Positions 1 to 10,148 of a stretch of DNA of 64,000 nucleotides are shown here, one piece after another; positions within the stretch are counted from its first letter, which is position 1, and every line of letters begins with the position of its first letter. The position numbers were made by a program, and so were the translations under genes. This DNA is from Chrysaora quinquecirrha (taxonomy: Eukaryota; Cnidaria; Scyphozoa; Semaeostomeae; Pelagiidae), in the NCBI GenBank assembly GCA_014526335.1, contig JACTAT010000119.1, forward strand, positions 87,229 through 151,228, given 5' to 3'. The notes beneath the pieces were generated by a model. The model had not been told where the DNA came from, searched no databases, and was given only the letters and a program-made list of their open reading frames with translations.

Positions 1-234
1 AAGTTCATTTGAATCGCCTATGGCGAACCCTTGATATAACGAACCTCTTGATATGAAAAGAACTAAATGCCTGGTCTCTTGAATAACAACAAACTCTATA
101 CAACTTCTCTCGGCTTGAAAAACTCTCGCTATAACAAGGATTCTCTTCAGGCTTCGCTGTATTGAGATCGGTAGCGTAATGTAGCAACTGGGCGGCTCTT
201 AGGAGAGTATCACTCGACAAAAAGACACTAAGCC
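1..234. other. Left-edge intergenic DNA, no gene seen
   Basis: AT-rich sequence without a recognisable coding exon, repeat unit or RNA gene. Minus-strand open frames here are extensions of the translated minisatellite that follows. Confidence 0.5.
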
Positions 235-237
235 ATG

Positions 238-404
238 AGGAAGACACGCCACCACGACGAATCAACACACCACAATGACCAAGAAACACGACACTACGAC
301 GGAAAGACACGCCACCACGACGAAACAACACACCACAATGACCAAGAAACACAACACTACGACGGAAAGCCACGTCACCGCGATGGAAAGACACCACCTC
401 GACG
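238..404. repeat. Minisatellite, unit about 63 bp
   Basis: Two nearly identical units (about 238-300 and 301-363), each containing GAAGACACGCCACCACGACG-like, CACACCACAATGACCAAGAA and CACTACGACGG blocks, are followed by a degenerate partial third unit. Open frames on both strands (His/Arg/Asp-rich on plus, Phe/Arg/Gly-rich on minus) are consequences of the repeat and are not supported as genes. Confidence 0.75.
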
Positions 405-701
405 AAAAGACGTAACACCACAATGAGGAGGTGCTTAAATGAAGTATTCAAACAAAAAATTCAATCTAATTTCAATTTATAACAGTATTGATTTGCTACA
501 CTGATAGCATCTTAAATCACACATTGATATTAAGAAGGAAAAAAGTAGAAATAGGAATTATTCTGCCGTTTGTATGCGATTGGTTTATATATTTCGCTGG
601 AAGTTTTTCTGCTAGCTCCGTTCTCTCAAGAAAGTCAAAATCATTCTTCCGCGCGGTATTTCTCCGCTGAAAACTTTGAAGGGGAAATCGCACATGACTT
701 T

Positions 702-2171
702 TCACTTTTGATCAAGAGGAACGTCTTTTGTTTCAAATGCAAACACGAATACAGTAATCAGACCAATCAAGGTGAATCCTTGAACAAGCCCAAATGAGAG
801 AGGCCTGCTCACGTGATATAAATAATCCACCGTCACGCTGCTGAACAGAAATCCAACGTTACCGACGGAATCCGCTATGCCGAGTCCAAGAACACGGTGT
901 GATGTCGGTAGGACTTCTACTTCATAAACGTAAGAAAGAACGACAAATACCCCGGTGAGGATCCTTAAAACGACGAGGGAAACGATCAACGACCATCCCC
1001 TTATCTGCCAGTAAAAAGGAACGATATTCAATGCCATTAGGCCAAATATGATTTTCAGTGAAAGCACGCGAGACATCTTTCCAATTAACAAGTAGGACAC
1101 AGGCCAAGACAATGCAGCACCAATTTGCAAATATCCAACGTACTGATATTTCAGATTCGCTGCGCATTTAGTAGTGTTTTTGGATTTCGCTACCACTGCC
1201 ACATCGGCACTGCTGAACTGCAGCGACCCAAGAATTGCCAAAAAAGCTAGAATCATTACAACTCCTCGGAACACAGAGACCATGAAAAATCTCTTGAAAA
1301 GCGTGTGCCTGGGGATCCCAGTTTCTTCAGATTTACAAGATTTCCCGCCTTTTCCAGTTGAATCACTCATAATTGGGGTATTTTCATCTATTGTGTCTGA
1401 TTCATTGATAACTTCTTTATCCCTATTTATATTCATTTTCCTATTCAAATTGCATTCTTCCACCAAGAAATCCTCGAATCGACCATCTTGTTTATTCATT
1501 TTTGCCATTCTCTTCAAGACAGATACTGTTTTCGCATGTTGTCCTGTTTTGAAGAGAAATCTTGGAGACTCTGGGATGAAAAACACGAGGACAGCACATA
1601 CGGCGAGAGGAAAACAGTTAGAAATTACAACAAACCATCGCCAATTTAAGTAGTGTAATGTTATCATAGCAGTTCCCATGCAAAACAAAGCACCAGCAAT
1701 ATGAAATATTTTCAACGTTGTAAACATGTTTCGTCGACTAGCAGGCAAGACCTCTATGATATATGAAATTGCAACGACTTCGCTCGGAGCAAATACGCCA
1801 ATAACCGTACGTGTTGCTATAATCATTGTATAACCATTCGAGAGGGCATTTACGAGGTAAGCAAGCGTTTCCAGTATAAACAAAAACATTAGGACCCTTT
1901 TCCTACCATACAAATCAGAGAGCCTTCCAATTAATATAGCTCCAAATATCTGGCCAATTGCTGTTGCTGTTACTATCCAACTGGCGTCAAAGACAGACAG
2001 ATGCATTTGGCACAGCAAGAAAGGCTCGAGAATTGATTCCAGATATCTAGAAGTTGCTCGCTGAAATATGCGCAAACCAAGTGATGCAATGACAAAAATT
2101 TGGAACTTTGCAAAACCAATTTTTTCAATAGCTTGATGCACAAAATCGCCATCTACATTCGCGTTAGACAT
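702..2171 (-). CDS. SVOP-like major facilitator superfamily transporter
   Basis: Intronless 489-residue protein. The frame is open further upstream, but only from a TTG; the first ATG is at 2171. The N-terminus has the short helix (AIEKIGFAKFQ) that precedes TM1 in SV2/SVOP proteins. The loop between TM2 and TM3 carries the MFS signature GRLSDLYGRKR (residues 82-92), and PESPRF (about 200-205) closes the first six-helix bundle. A charged cytoplasmic loop of about 100 residues follows, then six more hydrophobic segments. Length and layout fit a 12-TM symporter-like carrier of the SV2/SVOP branch; other MFS branches (SLC22-like) are possible. The substrate cannot be read from sequence. Lack of introns suggests an old retrocopy or a lineage-specific intronless family. 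It lies antisense to, and possibly within an intron of, the FAM161-like gene. Confidence 0.85.
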   Translation of the reverse strand: MSNANVDGDFVHQAIEKIGFAKFQIFVIASLGLRIFQRATSRYLESILEPFLLCQMHLSVFDASWIVTATAIGQIFGAILIGRLSDLYGRKRVLMFLFILETLAYLVNALSNGYTMIIATRTVIGVFAPSEVVAISYIIEVLPASRRNMFTTLKIFHIAGALFCMGTAMITLHYLNWRWFVVISNCFPLAVCAVLVFFIPESPRFLFKTGQHAKTVSVLKRMAKMNKQDGRFEDFLVEECNLNRKMNINRDKEVINESDTIDENTPIMSDSTGKGGKSCKSEETGIPRHTLFKRFFMVSVFRGVVMILAFLAILGSLQFSSADVAVVAKSKNTTKCAANLKYQYVGYLQIGAALSWPVSYLLIGKMSRVLSLKIIFGLMALNIVPFYWQIRGWSLIVSLVVLRILTGVFVVLSYVYEVEVLPTSHRVLGLGIADSVGNVGFLFSSVTVDYLYHVSRPLSFGLVQGFTLIGLITVFVFAFETKDVPLDQK

Positions 2172-2434
2172 TTTGCTCTGCAACTGCAACCGAAGGCTAA
2201 AGAAACTTTGTTTCAAACGAGTTTTTCCAAAAGCACAGCACAATCTGAATAAGATGCTGGGACACGGCGTGATAGGTCAATTGTGATAGGTCAATGAAAA
2301 TGCTTCCGCTATTCCTCTTTGTTTGTTTTTGTTTGTTGTTTTGCTTTTCGTTTGGCTGTCTGCCATGCAATCAGTGGTTCCAATAAGAACTCTCCATTGC
2401 AACTCAAGCGATGATTATTGGCTCAAAACTAAAG

Positions 2435-2540
2435 CACCCCATGTAATGTCTGTGCAGTACGGTGGGGGATGTGCAGTACGGTGGCGGATATTCAGTACGG
2501 TGGGGGGATACCATGATTGCCGTGGGGAGGCATGTTGCAG
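2435..2540 (+). repeat. Relic left end of the CACCCCATACAACG foldback family
   Basis: Starts CACCCCATGTAATGTC and continues with GTGCAGTACGGTGGGGGATG, GATATTCAGTACGGTGG and GGGGAGGCATG blocks, in the same order as the left arm of the large inserts at 18580 and 26313. It differs by many substitutions. No matching right arm is nearby, so this is a truncated, older copy. Confidence 0.7.
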
Positions 2541-2726
2541 TAGATACAGTTTTTTTGCGTTTAATCTGTGTTTGTTTTGTTGCGTTTTTTTATCCTTTCT
2601 TTGGTATGATCGAGAAAGCTTTTCATCGATCAATCCAGATTAAGTTCTTCCTTGTTCCTCTACAATATTAAATTTTATTAATATAGATAATCTAGATAAA
2701 ATTGGTCTTCGATGCACTTTCGCTCA

Positions 2727-2882
2727 GATTAAGGCGCCCCTTGGGCTGTATGACTTGGAGTGTTATTCGACGATTTTATTAGCTCTTTAGCCGAGTAGAA
2801 ATGTCGTTGGCTCTCTGGCCATACAGTCCAGGGTTCGAATCCCATCTATTGTGGAATGTCACTCATGGAAAAATCTATTAAA
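2727..2882 (+). mobile_element. SINE family 2 copy (tRNA-derived)
   Basis: Contains a tRNA-like A box (CTCTTTAGCCGAGTAGAAA) and B box (GGGTTCGAATCCC), followed by the shared tail ending GGAAAAATCTATT. Copies at 9229-9425 and, inverted, 61190-61420 share both the tRNA head and flanking body. The cloverleaf is degraded, so this is a retroposon and not a tRNA gene. Confidence 0.7.
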
Positions 2883-3005
2883 TATTTCTTCAATAATCAA
2901 TGTATTGGAGGGGCAGCTTACTTTTCTAAAAAAATGTGGACTCCAGTAACTGCCCTCGCCATAATATACTTTAAGTTTATCAAAATTGTTGACTTTCATA
3001 CAAAG

Positions 3006-5283
3006 GTTGACTGAAACAGCAAGAAGAAGGCACTCGAAAACGCAAGAGAATTTGACTAATAGATTCAAAGCAGAGGAAGAACAAAGAAAAAAGGCCGAAG
3101 AAAAGAAACGAAGACAACATGAAATCAGAAAACAAGTAGCAAGAAAATCAGCCGCCAATGATATGAAATTCATACTGCAACAACAGAGTAAAGAAAGACT
3201 TCAAATTTTCAGGTGAGAACATGTGTGCTTCTATTGATTTTCAAATTCTCCCGACCTTCGTTTGAAGGTGCTGTGGCGTCGTGGTGTAATCCAGCTGACT
3301 CGTGGTGTCAGAAGCTCAGTGTGGTCAGGGTTCGAGCCCAGGCACGGTAGCGTCACGGCCAGGGTCGAGGTCTCGATTAGTTAACCTACTACCGAGATCC
3401 TAGCGACTGGCGCTAAAATACCATTTCTCCTTCACCTGCCACACTGGTTTCTGTTACTTCTTCTCTATTGAAACGGTAATGGACTGTTGTGGAAAACAGG
3501 CCAAATGAACATTTTGTTGAGAAACACATGCATTAAGGGACCAAAAACGAGGGTGGGAGTGGTTCTAGCCCCTGTCCACATCTCGAAATTTCTTTTCGTT
3601 TTCTTTCTTCTGTGGATGGGACCCAATCTTAGTCTTCAATGTCTTAAAGCTTTATTTCGCCCTCGCTCTGTTCAAACGCTTCAAGTAGACAAGCTCTCTG
3701 CATCCATTGACCCTCCTTTATTACCGTTTACCTGTGTAGTAGCAGGCATGGGAAATGAAATGCAAGATATACTGATAATGTATTTGAGAATTTCAAAAAT
3801 ATAGACATCTTTATTTAAATAAAGATGTCTATATTTTTGAAATTCTCTTATATAGTATTTATATAGATTTTATTAAGGAGCTTATGTCTAATATACTGAT
3901 AATGTATTTGATATAAAACTAAAAATCTTTAACTTCTAATTTCGTGTGCAAGGGTTGTCACTTATGTACTGCATCTTTAGTTTCTCCATTAATTTGTACA
4001 GCATTCATCCTTACTGGCAGAAAGTAAAGTGTGTTCCAGTTACTTATTGAGCCCACCTAGGAAAAATTCACTCCTTGAGAGTCTCGTACAACCTTGCCGT
4101 AAAGTCTTGTTCCAACAAAAATTCTCGTACGCCTTTTCAAAGAGTGAAATGCCCCTCCAAGCTCACTGCCCGTTGTTATGTATGAGCCCCTTGAATTTGA
4201 CACATTAGGGTATGTCCCTGTTGTGTCTTTGTATCGTTTATGTCTTTTGTATCTTTCTTTTCCAATGTTAACCTAGACTTATTACCTTAGTCCCTGAGTT
4301 CCAGTTATCGCCCATCAAACCGAGACTAACACCAAATCGAGATCGCACAAACTTAGTTGAACTTGACTATCACTTAAGGCCTGGCTAAACTAGGAGACAT
4401 GTCGCGCTACATTGATGTCAGAACAGAACATTGACAACAGAAAAATTTCTGGTCTCCGCGACATGCAAATGACTTGGGGACATATTGCTTACTTGTCACT
4501 CCCATGTTTAGCCACCCTGGGAGACTTGCCGAATACAGTGTCCCGCACGCGCCAGTCGCTAGGATCTCAGTAGTAGGTTAACTAATCGAGACCTCGACCC
4601 TGGCCGTGACGCTACCGTGGCTGGGCTCGAACCCTGACCACACTGAGCTTCTGACACCACGAGTCAGCTGGATTACACCACGACGCCACAGCACGACAAG
4701 TCTCCTGTTTCGCCATAGTTTTAGTTTTGTTTAACTATCATTTGAACTCAATAGCGATAATTACGACTCAGGTTATAAGTCTAATGTTATCCTTTGATCT
4801 CCGCATTATACTTTACTCATTCACTTCATCTATCACTGGCATTTTTCTAGGGAATCTGACCTTGCTCGTGCTAAAGAATACAAACAATACCTGAAAGAGC
4901 TAAAGGCGAGAGTTGAGGAAAGACCATTGCTGTTTGAGCGAGAATCACAGACGAATGCTAAAAAGGCAGCACAGAGGAAATACAGGCAGATCCTACAAGA
5001 GGCTGGTGTAGCTGATGACGTAGTGGATAGCCTTGTCACTGAAGATGGGCAGATAATAGACGCAGAATCAGATGACGAGTTGGTGTTTGATAACGAGTTT
5101 GAGGATTCATCGCTGCGTGTAGATGGAGGTGAGGCTAATAGTTCAACCTTTCTTGCGGATGATGAAAATGGACGTGGGCTGCAGAGTAAAGAATATTCAG
5201 ATGATGCAAAGGACGACGATGGGTTAAATACGACGCATACTTTATCGGTTGAAGATGCAAGTGATAATGACAAATCGTTGTAA
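3006..5283 (+). CDS. FAM161-like: FAM161-family protein, last two exons (partial)
   Basis: Two exons: about 3006-3212 and 4851-5283. The donor AG|GTGAGA at 3213 and acceptor TTTTCTAG at 4850 join in phase 2 and complete an Arg codon. The first exon encodes a highly charged Lys/Glu/Arg helix (about 68 residues). The second begins ESDLARAKEYKQYLKEL and contains RPLLFE, followed by a conserved-looking amphipathic stretch, which is the hallmark C-terminal region of FAM161A/B (UPF0564), microtubule-binding centrosome and ciliary-base proteins. A long acidic Asp/Glu/Ser tail ends at TAA 5281-5283. The upstream acceptor near 3005 is inferred. No further 5' exons are visible between 2243 and 3006, so they are off the left edge (with the transporter nested in an intron) or lost. 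The intron holds a palindrome, MITE sequence and a SINE. Confidence 0.7.
3265..3432 (+). mobile_element. SINE family 1 copy a (tRNA-derived)
   Basis: Begins AAGGTGCTGTGGCGTCGTGG. It has a tRNA-like A-box region and the B box GGGTTCGAGCCC, then the family body AGGGTCGAGGTCTCGATTAG and the end GGCGCTAAAATACCATTTC. It lies in the FAM161-like intron. Six other copies or fragments of this family are in the window, on both strands. Confidence 0.8.
3786..3847. repeat. Perfect 62-bp palindrome (31-bp arms, no spacer)
   Basis: The left arm 3786-3816 starts GAGAATTTCAAAAATATAGA; the right arm 3817-3847 is its exact reverse complement, with the centre at TTTATTT|AAATAAA. The palindrome overlaps the first copy of a 21-bp direct repeat beginning ATATACTGATAATG (3767-3787); the second copy is at 3891-3911. 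This looks like a foldback insertion with duplicated flank. Confidence 0.9.
4064..4160. mobile_element. Short MITE with TIR near AGGGGCATTTCACTC
   Basis: ATTCACTCCTTGAGAGTCTC at the left pairs in inverted orientation with AAAGAGTGAAATGCCCCTCC at the right. The internal CTCGTACG blocks also match the copy at 40712-40858. No coding capacity. Confidence 0.5.
4376..4545. mobile_element. TGGCTAAACTAGGAGAC MITE, copy 1
   Basis: Contains GGCCTGGCTAAACTAGGAGA at the left and GTTTAGCCACCCTGGGAGAC plus TTGCCGAATACA toward the right. The same blocks recur at 54170-54355. The right end is overrun by the SINE copy at 4550. Confidence 0.4.
4550..4694 (-). mobile_element. SINE family 1 copy b, inverted
   Basis: The reverse complement carries GTGCTGTGGCGTCGTGGTGT, the B box GGGTTCGAGCCC and the body GGGTCGAGGTCTCGATTAG. 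It lies just upstream of the last FAM161-like exon. Confidence 0.8.
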
Positions 5284-7170
5284 ATAGTAAATTCCGCAAA
5301 CTTCATAGACAATGTAAGATAATGTTGTTTTAATTCGAGATAAGAGAAGTTCAGACGTACTTTTGAGTAATTTAACTTGATTTTCTCTGTATTTCTTGAC
5401 TCTTTTTCCTAAATACAGTAATGCAAAATGCGTTGTCAGACAAGCTGTTGTGAAAATGTGTTGCAGTGGTTTAATTGGCCATGCAAATGCAAAGCAGCCA
5501 AGACGCAGCACTGTTGAAAAAGACCCCCCAATAATTTTGAAAACAATAGTATGACATGATAAAATCATTACGTCACCTAGTACTTTTCAGTTGTTCAGCC
5601 CCCCGCGAATCTGAGATTCCTTCCGACGGTCTTGGAAAACACTGTCTTTGGATTTTCTATTATGCATAAAAACAGCAACAAGTAGCCGATTTTTGTTCTT
5701 TTTTGGGTTGTTGTGTGAACTGTGTGAACTCTGGAAAGCGAATCATCATGGCATCACCTCATCATCAATGTCATTTGTAGAATATGCTTATCTAGTTTGG
5801 GCCGCAAATCAATAACATCATCTCAGTCTAAGAATATGTATTTTGTCTTATAGAAGCACAGGCACAGGCACCAAAACTGTGAGGCTTAGGTGGCTGAGTC
5901 TGGTCAGGGAGCGCCGTAGGCCTACGGCGCTCCCTGAGTCTGGTCGAAACAGAGACCCACCAAGCTGTCGAAGTCTATTTAGCAAATACCAGTATTGAGC
6001 GGTATTGAGATAACCCGCGTCCGGTGAGGATGGAAAATTCCATCATTCAGTCATGAGAATTCCGTGTCCCTGCAACATTCTTTCTGAAACTTCGCAGTCC
6101 CGAGAACCATACATATGTTCCGCCGTTCGTTGGTCAGGATTTTATGGGATAGAGTAAAGTGTACCTTCACTCATGACATTTACGACAAACGTACTGCTTT
6201 AGAGAAGTAAGCTTGTCTGGAATTAGAATAATGATAATTTTTACCTTCTATAGATGATTGACAAATTTAACTGTTAGTTTTACTTTACTTTATTTTGTAA
6301 TTTTAATATTTTGTATTTTTTGTTAGCATTGTAGACCATGTATCTTATGATATAGCGTCTTAAAAAAAAAAAAAAAAGTATCGCAGACAAAACGCGTTTA
6401 TCTCGCGTACTGTCATTCCCAAGTTGTTTTCGCGTCCTTTGTTTCCGTGGTGGGGCGTTTTATGAATTTGAAAAGAAGATTATTTTGTTGTAAGAATTTG
6501 TCACCGACACGCCTTATTCATATTTGGAAAGCAAAGCTGATTTCAACAGGTAAAAACTTCTGGATTGATTAATTTGTTCAAAATAAAATAAAAATTAATA
6601 GCTTACAGCGAAACCCTTGATTTTTACACGAGTTTCTCTCTTGTGAATTGACAATCAATATTTGCTACTAGCTAGGCCTGAGTGAGGTAAAGATAAAGAG
6701 TATCTAGGCCTGGGCTGAACGTAAGACCATTTGGTACTTACTTACGTTGTGGGTAAGAAATCGTCTAGATTGACTGCTGTTCCTCTGTCTGTCAGCCAAA
6801 GAGTTTTTGGTGTAAGTAAGAAGAAAAGGGAAGTTGAAATAAAGAAATAAAAGTGGAGTTTTCATAATTATTATATTATTGCAGTTTTGATTGATGGCAT
6901 ATTTGCAGTCTAGGTTCTATAATTTTCTATTGTTTTATACCTGTGAATGATTGGTTAATTTTGTATGAGTATTGTCTAATGTATTGTCTTCTCTTTGTCT
7001 GTCTAATTACTTATTCATTTAGTTTTTCTGTAGTAAGATTGGTACTAAAGAGAGATGGAGCCAAAAATACAAGATTTGGCACAGGCCTTTCAAACCTATG
7101 TTCTCATCAGAGTGTGACTTACAATTATGATTAACATTTAGTAAATGTGTGCATTCTATGTATTTTGCAG
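5284..7170. other. 3' UTR and intergenic DNA between FAM161-like and MARVEL genes
   Basis: No coding exon was recognised. It contains the 34-bp palindrome at 5904, an A-run at 6362-6376 that resembles a retroposon tail, and CAACAG|GTAAAA at 6549, a plausible donor for a 5' non-coding exon of the MARVEL gene (whose first coding exon opens with a splice acceptor). Confidence 0.4.
5904..5937. repeat. Perfect 34-bp GC-rich palindrome
   Basis: TCAGGGAGCGCCGTAGG is followed immediately by its exact reverse complement. GAGTCTGGTC occurs on both sides (5896-5905 and 5936-5945), so the palindrome sits between short direct repeats. The strong GC stem stands out from the AT-rich surroundings. Confidence 0.85.
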
Positions 7171-7177
7171 GACTAAA

Positions 7178-9639
7178 ATGTCCGATGACAGAGAACCTAT
7201 CACACCAAGTGAGGAGAAAGAAAGTAAGCGAGATAACAGAAGGGATCAAAATGCTGATGAAACTGATGCAAGAAACGATGGGGAGAAGAAAGGAAAATGC
7301 TCTTGCAACACAGCTTTCTTTCTGTCAATTGAGGGTGCTCTAAAAATAATAGAATTTGTGAGTATCAAAGGGATGTGAAAATTTTTTTATTATTTTGTTT
7401 TTATGATATTTTGTGTGATTTGGAAAGAGATGAGTTGGGTATGGATCATTTCGGTATGACGTCACATGGCATTAAAATTTTTCAAAATCACATGATATCG
7501 AGTTTCGATATGAAAATCGTATAAAGCAGCCAAAACTTAGTCTAGGTACAAAGTTTCAGTGTCCTAGCGTTTGTGTTCTTAATTTTATGAGCATTCAAAG
7601 TTCCCGATTTCATAAAGGCTTTGACCGCAAAAAATTAACTTGGTGAAACTTTTTACCCCACACGGTCAAAGCCCTTATAAAATCGTGAACTTTGAATGCT
7701 CGTAAAATCGATTCCACAAGCGCTGAGATAGTAAAACTTTGCACCTAGACTAATTTCTGGGTGCTTTATAGGATTTTCGCATCAGAAAATTGATATCTTG
7801 CGATTTCAAAAAGTTTTTTTCTACCGAAATGATCTATTAGAAAAAAAGTTGAAAGCCATGGGTATTCAATTATAATAGATACATGGGCCATTATCATTCA
7901 TTATTACCCTATGGCCAGCTCTGCAACTCTGTCTTATGCACTCTGATTGACTGAAAATATTTAAATGCCACATATAAATAGGACATTATAGTTTCATATT
8001 GCCTGGTTATTGCATCAAACGTCCAAAATTTCTAGGTTAAGAACGCAGCACAAATGGCTTCATTGTAATGGCATCAAACATGAGTTTCACAATCATAAGT
8101 GGGTCATGACCATGCCCAGTCCATAGGGTAATAAACCATAACATAACGGTTTCCTTTGGGCATTATTTGAAATCAAGATACTATTAGTAACTTTCAGTAC
8201 TTGGTCAATTTCAGGTCTTATGGAAAAACATGTATCTATTTAACTCGGCTATATTTTGTACATTAATTTATTTTTCTTTTCCAATTAACAGTTTACGTCT
8301 CTCATCGCTACCATAATATGTGCCTTGGCATATCGTCATCTAAACCAGACAGTCATCTCTCGTTATGGATACTTCTTGTTTGTTGGCATCACATGCTTCA
8401 TCTTTACAATCATCGTAATATCCTTTCACCTGTTTGGCTTGTTCAATCTCTGGATCAACAACAGGCTTTTCAGGCTCTTTGGCTGGGTAAGTTTGCTGTG
8501 ATGTAATTCAAAAACAATATTTTAAAGGAAGCTCTTCCCTTAATCTTGTCTCCAAGCCATACTGAAGAGATTCTGCTGAAAGTTTATTATTAATTTCTTC
8601 TGATCGGACGTATTTCTTCAAGTTGCTAGGAGGATGAAAAGATAGTAGGTTTCTAGATTACTTTGTTACTTCTGTTAAAATCCCCCTGGCCACTTGATTA
8701 AATTCCCGCTCTAAAACATAAATTTTGTGATAAATACCCTGCTCTTTAAGTGCATTTATTTGAATCAGTGGTCGTTTTCAACTCAATTAGGTTAAAAATA
8801 AGGCTTGTTAATGGAAGAAGTTAGAGAACCGGTTTTCCTTCTATTTTCTGAGTTTTTCTTCCCTTACCACATAAACCACCAAATTGAAGAAGTAGATTAG
8901 TATAGTGACCTGCTTTTACGAAGCTATCAACTAATCCATCTTCCAAGTATTAGATAATATAATATTGTGTCTTTTTTGTTTTAGTTCATCAACTTGCTTG
9001 CATACTCTGCCATCTATACATTTTTCTGGGGTGTTGCAGCTATCCTTCTGGCTTTCCATTACAAGGTCTGGGTAGGAACTGCAGCTGCAGCTGTAAGTAT
9101 CAGTGTTGCCTTTACTTTGTGTACTCAAGCCCTATTTGCCCAAGGCTTGCCTCTCGTTATCCTAACCTTATCATACTGTTTGCCATTCGTGACAAGTATA
9201 TATGAATGTGGACGGTGCTTAAGCAGGTTCAACATTGCCCAAACACAGAAAAGTTAAAGGAGACCCTTGGGCTGTACAACTTGGAGAGTTACTCAGGGAT
9301 TTTGTTGAGCTCTTTAGCTTAATGGAAACGTTATTTGCTCTCTTGTTATGCAGTAGAGATGCGAATCCCTTCTATTGTAGTTTTGTGGAAAAATCTATTT
9401 TCATGTATGCCATTCATGACAAATATATGCTATTTTTTTGAGATAGGATTAAAAACATCGAGTTTTTGATGCTAAGTTGAATTGATTTGAATTTCTTACT
9501 TTCTTTGCAGTTCTTTGGTTTCATCAACATGATACTGTTCTTGATTGACAGCATCATGTACTTTAGATTATGTCGCAGATACAGAGTGGAGATTAGAAAG
9601 ATCAGACGAGGAGGATATCAAGACGTCAATGTTGTTTAA
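7178..9639 (+). CDS. MARVEL-domain four-helix membrane protein (CMTM/MAL-like)
   Basis: Complete four-exon gene: 7178-7357, 8292-8486, 8985-9092 and 9511-9639. Every junction is GT-AG and phase 0, giving 203 residues. The N-terminal 45 residues are charged and cytoplasmic. CNTAFFLSIEGALKIIEF opens TM1, exon 2 carries TM1/TM2 with a basic loop, exon 3 carries TM3, and exon 4 carries TM4 and a basic tail ending at TAA 9637-9639. The exon-per-helix pattern and cytosolic N- and C-termini match MARVEL proteins (CKLF-like CMTM, MAL/plasmolipin), which act in vesicle trafficking and membrane apposition. Which subfamily is not decidable by eye. An acceptor (TTTTGCAG) lies seven bases before the ATG, so a non-coding first exon is expected. 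Introns contain a long hairpin element and a SINE. Confidence 0.85.
7444..7834. mobile_element. Long-hairpin MITE in intron 1 of the MARVEL gene
   Basis: Termini GATCATTTCGGTA (7444-7456) and its exact reverse complement TACCGAAATGATC (7822-7834). Most of the 391 bp is one imperfect inverted repeat of about 190-bp arms folding around 7635; for example CATTCAAAGTTC near 7594 pairs with GAACTTTGAATG near 7690. No coding capacity. The transcribed intron would form a long imperfect hairpin. Confidence 0.85.
9229..9425 (+). mobile_element. SINE family 2 copy in MARVEL intron 3
   Basis: Carries CCCAAACACAGAAAAGTTAA, CCTTGGGCTGTACAACTTGG, an A-box-like CTCTTTAGCTTAATGGAAA, a B-box remnant GATGCGAATCCC and the tail GGAAAAATCTATTTTC. 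It aligns block by block with the inverted copy near 61.2-61.4 kb. Confidence 0.7.
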
Positions 9640-9902
9640 ACATGAGTTTTTTTGGTTTTGGTACTGCCTTATTTATGTTGACGTCACTCTGCCATCTTAC
9701 ATGTGTAGATCACAAGAAACACAAGACTATTGAGACACTTATAGCTCACAAAGATTTTCCGTTTTTAGAAGTGCTTTTAATTCTTAATTCTTAACTTTAA
9801 TTCTTTTTACTTAATACTTATAACTTTTGTTTTTTAAATGAGTGCAGTGCAGCCTTATCCTTATTGACCATGCGTTTGCAGGGCAACACTCCCGCCCATG
9901 AT
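9640..9902. other. 3' flank of the MARVEL gene
   Basis: AT-rich 3' UTR/intergenic sequence; no other gene or clear polyadenylation signal was recognised. Confidence 0.4.
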
Positions 9903-10148
9903 TACACTTTTTTAAATAAGCAACATGACATCCGGTCCATCCCTCGAAGTTGCTTAACGTATCTGTTCTTTCAGCCCTCACAGAATGACTGGGTACCCCC
10001 TAAAAACAACTTTTTTGCTCCTTTCATGCTGTTCAATGTAATTGACAAGTTTGCAATGATGTTTTGTATAAAGAAAGCTATTTCAACCAAAAATTTGAGC
10101 AAATCTCAGTTCTTAGTTGCTTATTGACCAGTTGCTTAAAAAAGTGTA
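9903..10148. mobile_element. AATAAGCAA MITE family, copy 1
   Basis: The left end TACACTTTTTTAAATAAGCA and the right end TTGCTTAAAAAAGTGTA are inverted repeats. Internal blocks GTTGCTTA and CAGCCCTCACAGAATGACTGG recur in copies at 47069-47175 and 47755-48147. About 246 bp, non-coding. The flanking TA suggests a TA target, as in mariner-like MITEs. Confidence 0.75.

Larger units (their letters stand above)
4276..4782. mobile_element. TAGACTTATTACCT inverted-repeat element, disrupted by nested repeats
   Basis: The left end TAGACTTATTACCTTAGTCC with CCAGTTATCGC matches, inverted, the right end GCGATAATTACGACTCAGG then TTATAAGTCTA. Between them lie a second MITE-like sequence (4376-4545, TGGCTAAACTAGGAGAC) and an inverted SINE family 1 copy, so this is a three-layer nest. 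Related ends occur at 42157-42297, 60806-60973 and 61640-61690. Confidence 0.5.

Noticed and set aside
5..451. Repetitive ORFs on both strands at the left edge
   Set aside because: Produced by a 63-bp minisatellite whose unit length is a multiple of three.
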